A stretch of DNA of 64,000 bases from Membranipora membranacea. Taxonomy: Eukaryota; Bryozoa; Gymnolaemata; Cheilostomatida; Membraniporidae. The DNA lies in NCBI GenBank assembly GCA_914767715.1, contig OU612066.1:5277001-5341000 (forward strand), in the 5' to 3' direction. A program made the translations under genes and the position numbers. Below are positions 60,025-64,000 of the stretch, in pieces; position 1 is the stretch's first letter; the number at the start of each line of letters is the position of its first letter. The notes under the pieces were generated by a model. The model searched no databases and was not told the origin of the DNA. It saw only the letters and a list, made by a program, of their open reading frames with translations.

Positions 60025-60291
60025 ACAATTTTTTCAACTATATTTATAAGCAAGTGATCATCAGATGCTCCAAATCCATGTTGGGTCAGCTCCAGACCCT
60101 AATTGACTTAAATGTATGATATTGCATGACAAAAAGGCCACCCATCTCATACTTTGAGATACATAAATTTATCTCCAAACTGGGACATTCTCATTCTGAC
60201 AGTGTCTTAACAAAAGAACAATCCTATAATGACAATTTTTTCAACTATATTTATTTATAAGCAAGTGATCAGATGCTCCAAATCCATGTTG
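60025..60291. repeat. 59-bp direct duplication flanking a fragment of the 55.1-kb element
   Basis: ACAATTTTTTCAACTATATT plus the following 40 bases occur at 60025-60083 and again at 60232-60291, with small indels. The 148 bases between them match 55098-55252 almost exactly. Confidence 0.85.
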
Positions 60292-61296
60292 AGAAGACTA
60301 TCATTCATCAACTACTCACTTTCTGCAACCAGTCAGCTATGTTGTTTCTCGGAGATGATCTGCATGATGCAGGCATTCTCCCTGATGCAGGCTGCTACAT
60401 AGATCTCATTCTTTAATTCTCAATACCTCACTCAGCTAGTAACATGAGAGCACTTTGCGCACGTGCACTCATTAAGCCCAGAAACAGTGCCAGAAACAGA
60501 GGAGGGTTTTGTTGACCAATGAAATAATGGCAATCTGAGCCTCCTGATTGGTCAATCGTGTGAACAGGAGTTATCTAACTCTTTGTCAGGATAGGATAAC
60601 TCAGACCTTCTCCTGCAAAATATTTACATGTTTTCACCAACTAGCTAGAAAACACGTCATAGCGTAACCAAAAAGGGTGTAACATAATAATCAGATGACC
60701 TCACCAAGGATACGACCAGTGGATGTTTGATAGGTAGATACAGTGATGCTCGAATAATACACAATTTAGTTTTCAAAAGTGGGCCTTATCTGGGCGTGGG
60801 AAAATGCTGATCCCACCTTGCCAGGTTTTGTAATCTAATTAATTTTAAAAGTTTATTATTGGAATTTTTATGAAAAATATAGTAGAATCATAATAACGGT
60901 GTGAGAAAAAACGAATGTGCAGCTGATGTGTTTTACTTTGACTGGCTAAAATAAAAGCACTTCAGTTGTGTTTTGGAATTTGGACTTAAAAGTCAACTTA
61001 CTGTATTGAGGAGCATCTTTATTTTTTGTAACATCCATATCGTCCGAGCACAAGATTGGATTACAATAACAATGGTAAATGAATAAACTCAACAAACTGT
61101 TCAAATTCTTCTCCCCTGACCTTGTTAATAGAACCTGCATGTTGTACTCATATCATACAACTTGACGGAAACCGAGACCTTCTGTTGAAAGGAAACTTTA
61201 TACTCTCTGAAAACTTGAAGAATATTCATTCTAACCTATCACAAGTGGCAAGATGGAAACTAAATCACTCGCTAAAAGTTTAACTTTGTACTCCCC

Positions 61297-61523
61297 CAGG
61301 GCAGTAGTTAAGGAAAAATGGTGGGGGAGGCAAAAGTTCAAAGCATCACCAGGAGGGGTGCTGTTAGTTCCTCCCTTAGCTATTTAAGGCATATAATCAG
61401 CAATTTGAAATCCCAGACGAGCTGAATCTGACATGGACTATTCATTTAGAGTGTTTTCAGTCCACTCTATTTAGCTTTCTAGGGGAGGCAGTGCCTCCCT
61501 GCCTCCCCAGAACTACGGGCCTG
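61297..61523. mobile_element. Possible short MITE with CAGGGC/CAGGCC ends
   Basis: The left end CAGGGCAGTAGTTAAGG and the inverse of the right end CAGGCCCGTAGTTCTGG agree at most positions, and both ends are followed by GGGGAGGC-type sequence. CTCCC lies outside both ends, but a full target duplication is not clear. Confidence 0.4.
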
Positions 61524-64000
61524 CTCCCAAATAGATATGCTAGATTTCGGTTTTATCAGATTTGCTAGTCATTGCAAGAAGATAGAAACAAAATTTCATG
61601 CTAAAAGGTTAATTTTAGACCATCTGTCAATGATGGGGAGGAGATTGATTCGAATTGATTTACAAGAGTAAATACAGCTGATTAATTTTTGATGATTTAA
61701 TGACTAATGATTTTTTCCACGCTTTGACCCGGAGCTCTCATTAAATTATTAGGTCATGATGTTTCATGTTTTTTATTCCCCATCTAATACTGCCAAAATG
61801 TCGATTATGTACATACATGTACATACTTTATTGTATTCTCACAATTTATTTAAATATTATAGCCAGCTCATTTTAATGTTCTACGGATCATGACTTCCAT
61901 GGCATCTAAATCAACTATCAAACTACACACACCATTGACTCGATCAGGTTTATTTTAAGATTACAGCTGGTGTCAACTTTAACTCTAATGATAATAATCT
62001 TAAGTGCCAGAATGCCAGCAGACAGGTTAAGAAAGGGGCGCCTAGCATTACCAGGGTTATTGCTATTCTATAAAAAAAATAATTGATGCCAACACTGAAT
62101 AAACTTTACAAAACCTTGAATCTCAAATCTTGATGATTGCTGAATGACAATGTGTCTAAAAAATGACAATTTGAGTAACTCTCATCTTTTATTTTATTAT
62201 TTGAAAAATGCAGCCAGCCTAATTGATTATTAAATGGACAGATGAGGCAATGATTCTTTGCTCAAAACAAGCAGAATAATCTAAAGCTACTCATTGTAAA
62301 AAATTCATAGCAGCTCATGATAGCTTTCCTATAAGCCAACAATGCATATATGTAGCTTCTATTGTTGAGGTAATCAGTTCTCAACGAAGCCGTTGGACGG
62401 ACAGTCAAATCGCCATTCTCTAAAGTTGAGCTCTACTTAGAAGATATATTTGATGCTACTCTGTTTGGATTATCGAGGACTGGGAAAATAGAGTTTGACC
62501 AACGGTTAATACGCTACACTGCTTAGGATTCTTTTGTGTATATCTCTATAAATAACTTTTGCACAAAATTTCAACAGCTTAGTGTATGCTGTATTTGTGA
62601 CCTTCTATGAGAGGTTTCAGATAACAGGTATTTACTTGGTTGACCAAACAGGCTGACTTGCAAGTCTATTGCTATGAAACAACATTTTTGGTGGAGTGAA
62701 CTTAACAAAATGTTTCAATCAAAGCTACACTTTATGCTCATTTACCCCTGCTTTTACCCCTTTTATTTTCAGACAGGTTCAATAATTGCCATTGAAACCA
62801 GTGAACATCTGTTATCCTGCACGAAGACTGCAACAGCGACAGGATAATATCGGTGACACTCGAAGAGCCAGAACACACCAAAGAAAAAGGGAGTGGGCAG
62901 CCTAAATATCGAGCTAATTGAGTCTCAAATACTACACCAACTATTATTTTTGGCGAGGGAACACAAATTCAGTGAGTTGATTGAGTCACCTTACAAAGCT
63001 CATAATGATTTGTGAAACAGAAAGTTCTGGTTAAAACTATCACACGCTGTCAGTTTTCTATTGAATACGAAAAATTACCGGAGAAAATTTGCAAAAAATG
63101 GTGGAGAGGGCGGTTGAAGTACACTGATATATTATGCTTGTCGATTTTTATCCGCCATTATGTTTTAGGTTGATCCAGTACATAACAATAACAACTGAGT
63201 TGTGATACGCTCTGTACTAACAAGTATCTCAAACCATCAAGCAGAAAACAGGGCAATAAAGCCTGAACAAACACTGCTCAGTCCTAACTAAGAGAACTGG
63301 TATGCACTAATACTGCCTCAAGAACCTGATACTAATATTGTTAACAAAAACACAGCTGCCAATATGACAAGGTGAGAGTTATGTTCTTCTCTTGATGACT
63401 TGGGAGCTGACACGTAAAAATATGTGTTATTGGGAAATTTTACTCCAGAAAAATGCGTTGGTTGCATACTTGTTTACAAAAACCAAGTTGTTTGGCATTC
63501 AAACTGACCACAATAACCACTTGTTATGAACAATTAATAGAAAAAGCTTGTTCTAAAATAAATTGCACTAAATTTTTGTTAGTGGGTGGCTGGAATGTAC
63601 AACCAGTCAACCACTTAATGTGGTAATTGTGGTAATCCCTAATTATAAGAAAAGAAAGTGTTGTTCGACTGACCTAATGGTTTATTCAAATTTCAGGAAA
63701 ATATGTACCATGTAGCTTATTTTCACAACAAGGCAACGACAACAATTTGAATTTTTGTATAGTTTTTTTAAGACTTTTTGAGACTCCAAATAACAGTTCA
63801 CCAGTGGTTGTAGCTTCAATTGTGATAGCTGTGCTATAACTAATTTTATAACTCATTTTGTAGATTATGGATACATTGTACTGCAGTTGACATCCCGATA
63901 GCTTTTACCTTTGGCTTTGCGTGGCTTGTATAGCCTGTCTACTGATATTATACACCATGAGCTCAACAAAGCAGAGTGGCTGGACTGTCAACTTGTATCC

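Larger units (their letters stand above)
59234..64000. other. Long interval without recognisable genes
   Basis: AT-rich DNA. Every open frame is short and without family resemblance. The only structure recognised is the 60.0-60.3 kb duplication, a possible small inverted-repeat element at 61.3-61.5 kb, and repeat-like similarity to 53.5 kb near 59.9 kb. Confidence 0.4.

Overview
This is eukaryotic, almost certainly invertebrate animal, DNA. Coding sequence is split into short exons with GT-AG borders and introns of roughly 100-400 bases. There are no bacterial operons, and the transposons are animal types: Kolobok, PIF/Harbinger, hAT, pogo and non-LTR retrotransposons. An early-branching animal (sponge, cnidarian or placozoan) fits the compact introns and AT-rich base composition, but the species cannot be settled from the window.

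Left part (1-12 kb), host genes. The 3' thirteen exons of UTP4/cirhin, a WD40 protein of the small-subunit processome, run on the + strand to a stop at 5316-5318 and a polyadenylation signal at 5560. A convergent minus-strand gene of about eleven exons (11927 to about 6427) encodes a coiled-coil protein that I could not assign to a family.

Middle part (12-33 kb), repeats. A tRNA-derived SINE-like promoter lies near 12.2 kb. Three decayed copies of a PIF1-type helicase gene follow (about 16-18, 21-23 and 27.5-30 kb), plus a fourth fragment at 26.6 kb. The first two copies and their upstream DNA form a duplication spaced by about 5.2 kb. Between them lie a TTA-flanked terminal-inverted-repeat element with a LINE fragment inside it, a GGGT microsatellite, and a three-level nest: a small inverted-repeat element inside a Harbinger element inside a LINE endonuclease. 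At 30.4-32.7 kb is a broken copy of a DDE-like transposase family marked by an ATSH-containing motif.

33,391-45,112 is one transposon delimited at both ends: an 11.7-kb Kolobok-type element with TTAA target duplications and inverted repeats of about 200 bp. It carries a many-exon THAP/transposase gene on the + strand, now broken by a premature stop and a probable frameshift. Facing it is an intact-looking three-exon minus-strand gene for a protein with the cysteine-rich 'ballast' domain known from the cytoplasmic tail of vertebrate P2X7 receptors. Inside the element are a 360-bp tandem array, an internal copy of the element's own end, and a 437-bp hAT-type MITE with a perfect 8-bp target duplication.

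Right part (45-64 kb). A pogo-type transposase C-terminus is followed directly by a 1.1-kb minisatellite open in three frames, then by a second, better preserved ATSH-family transposase (49.1-51.5 kb). Further on are a SAP/YqaJ-like pseudogene, another LINE reverse-transcriptase fragment, an unrecognised two-exon gene (58.3-59.2 kb), and about 4.8 kb with no recognisable gene. The most notable object is the Kolobok element that carries the P2X7-tail domain.
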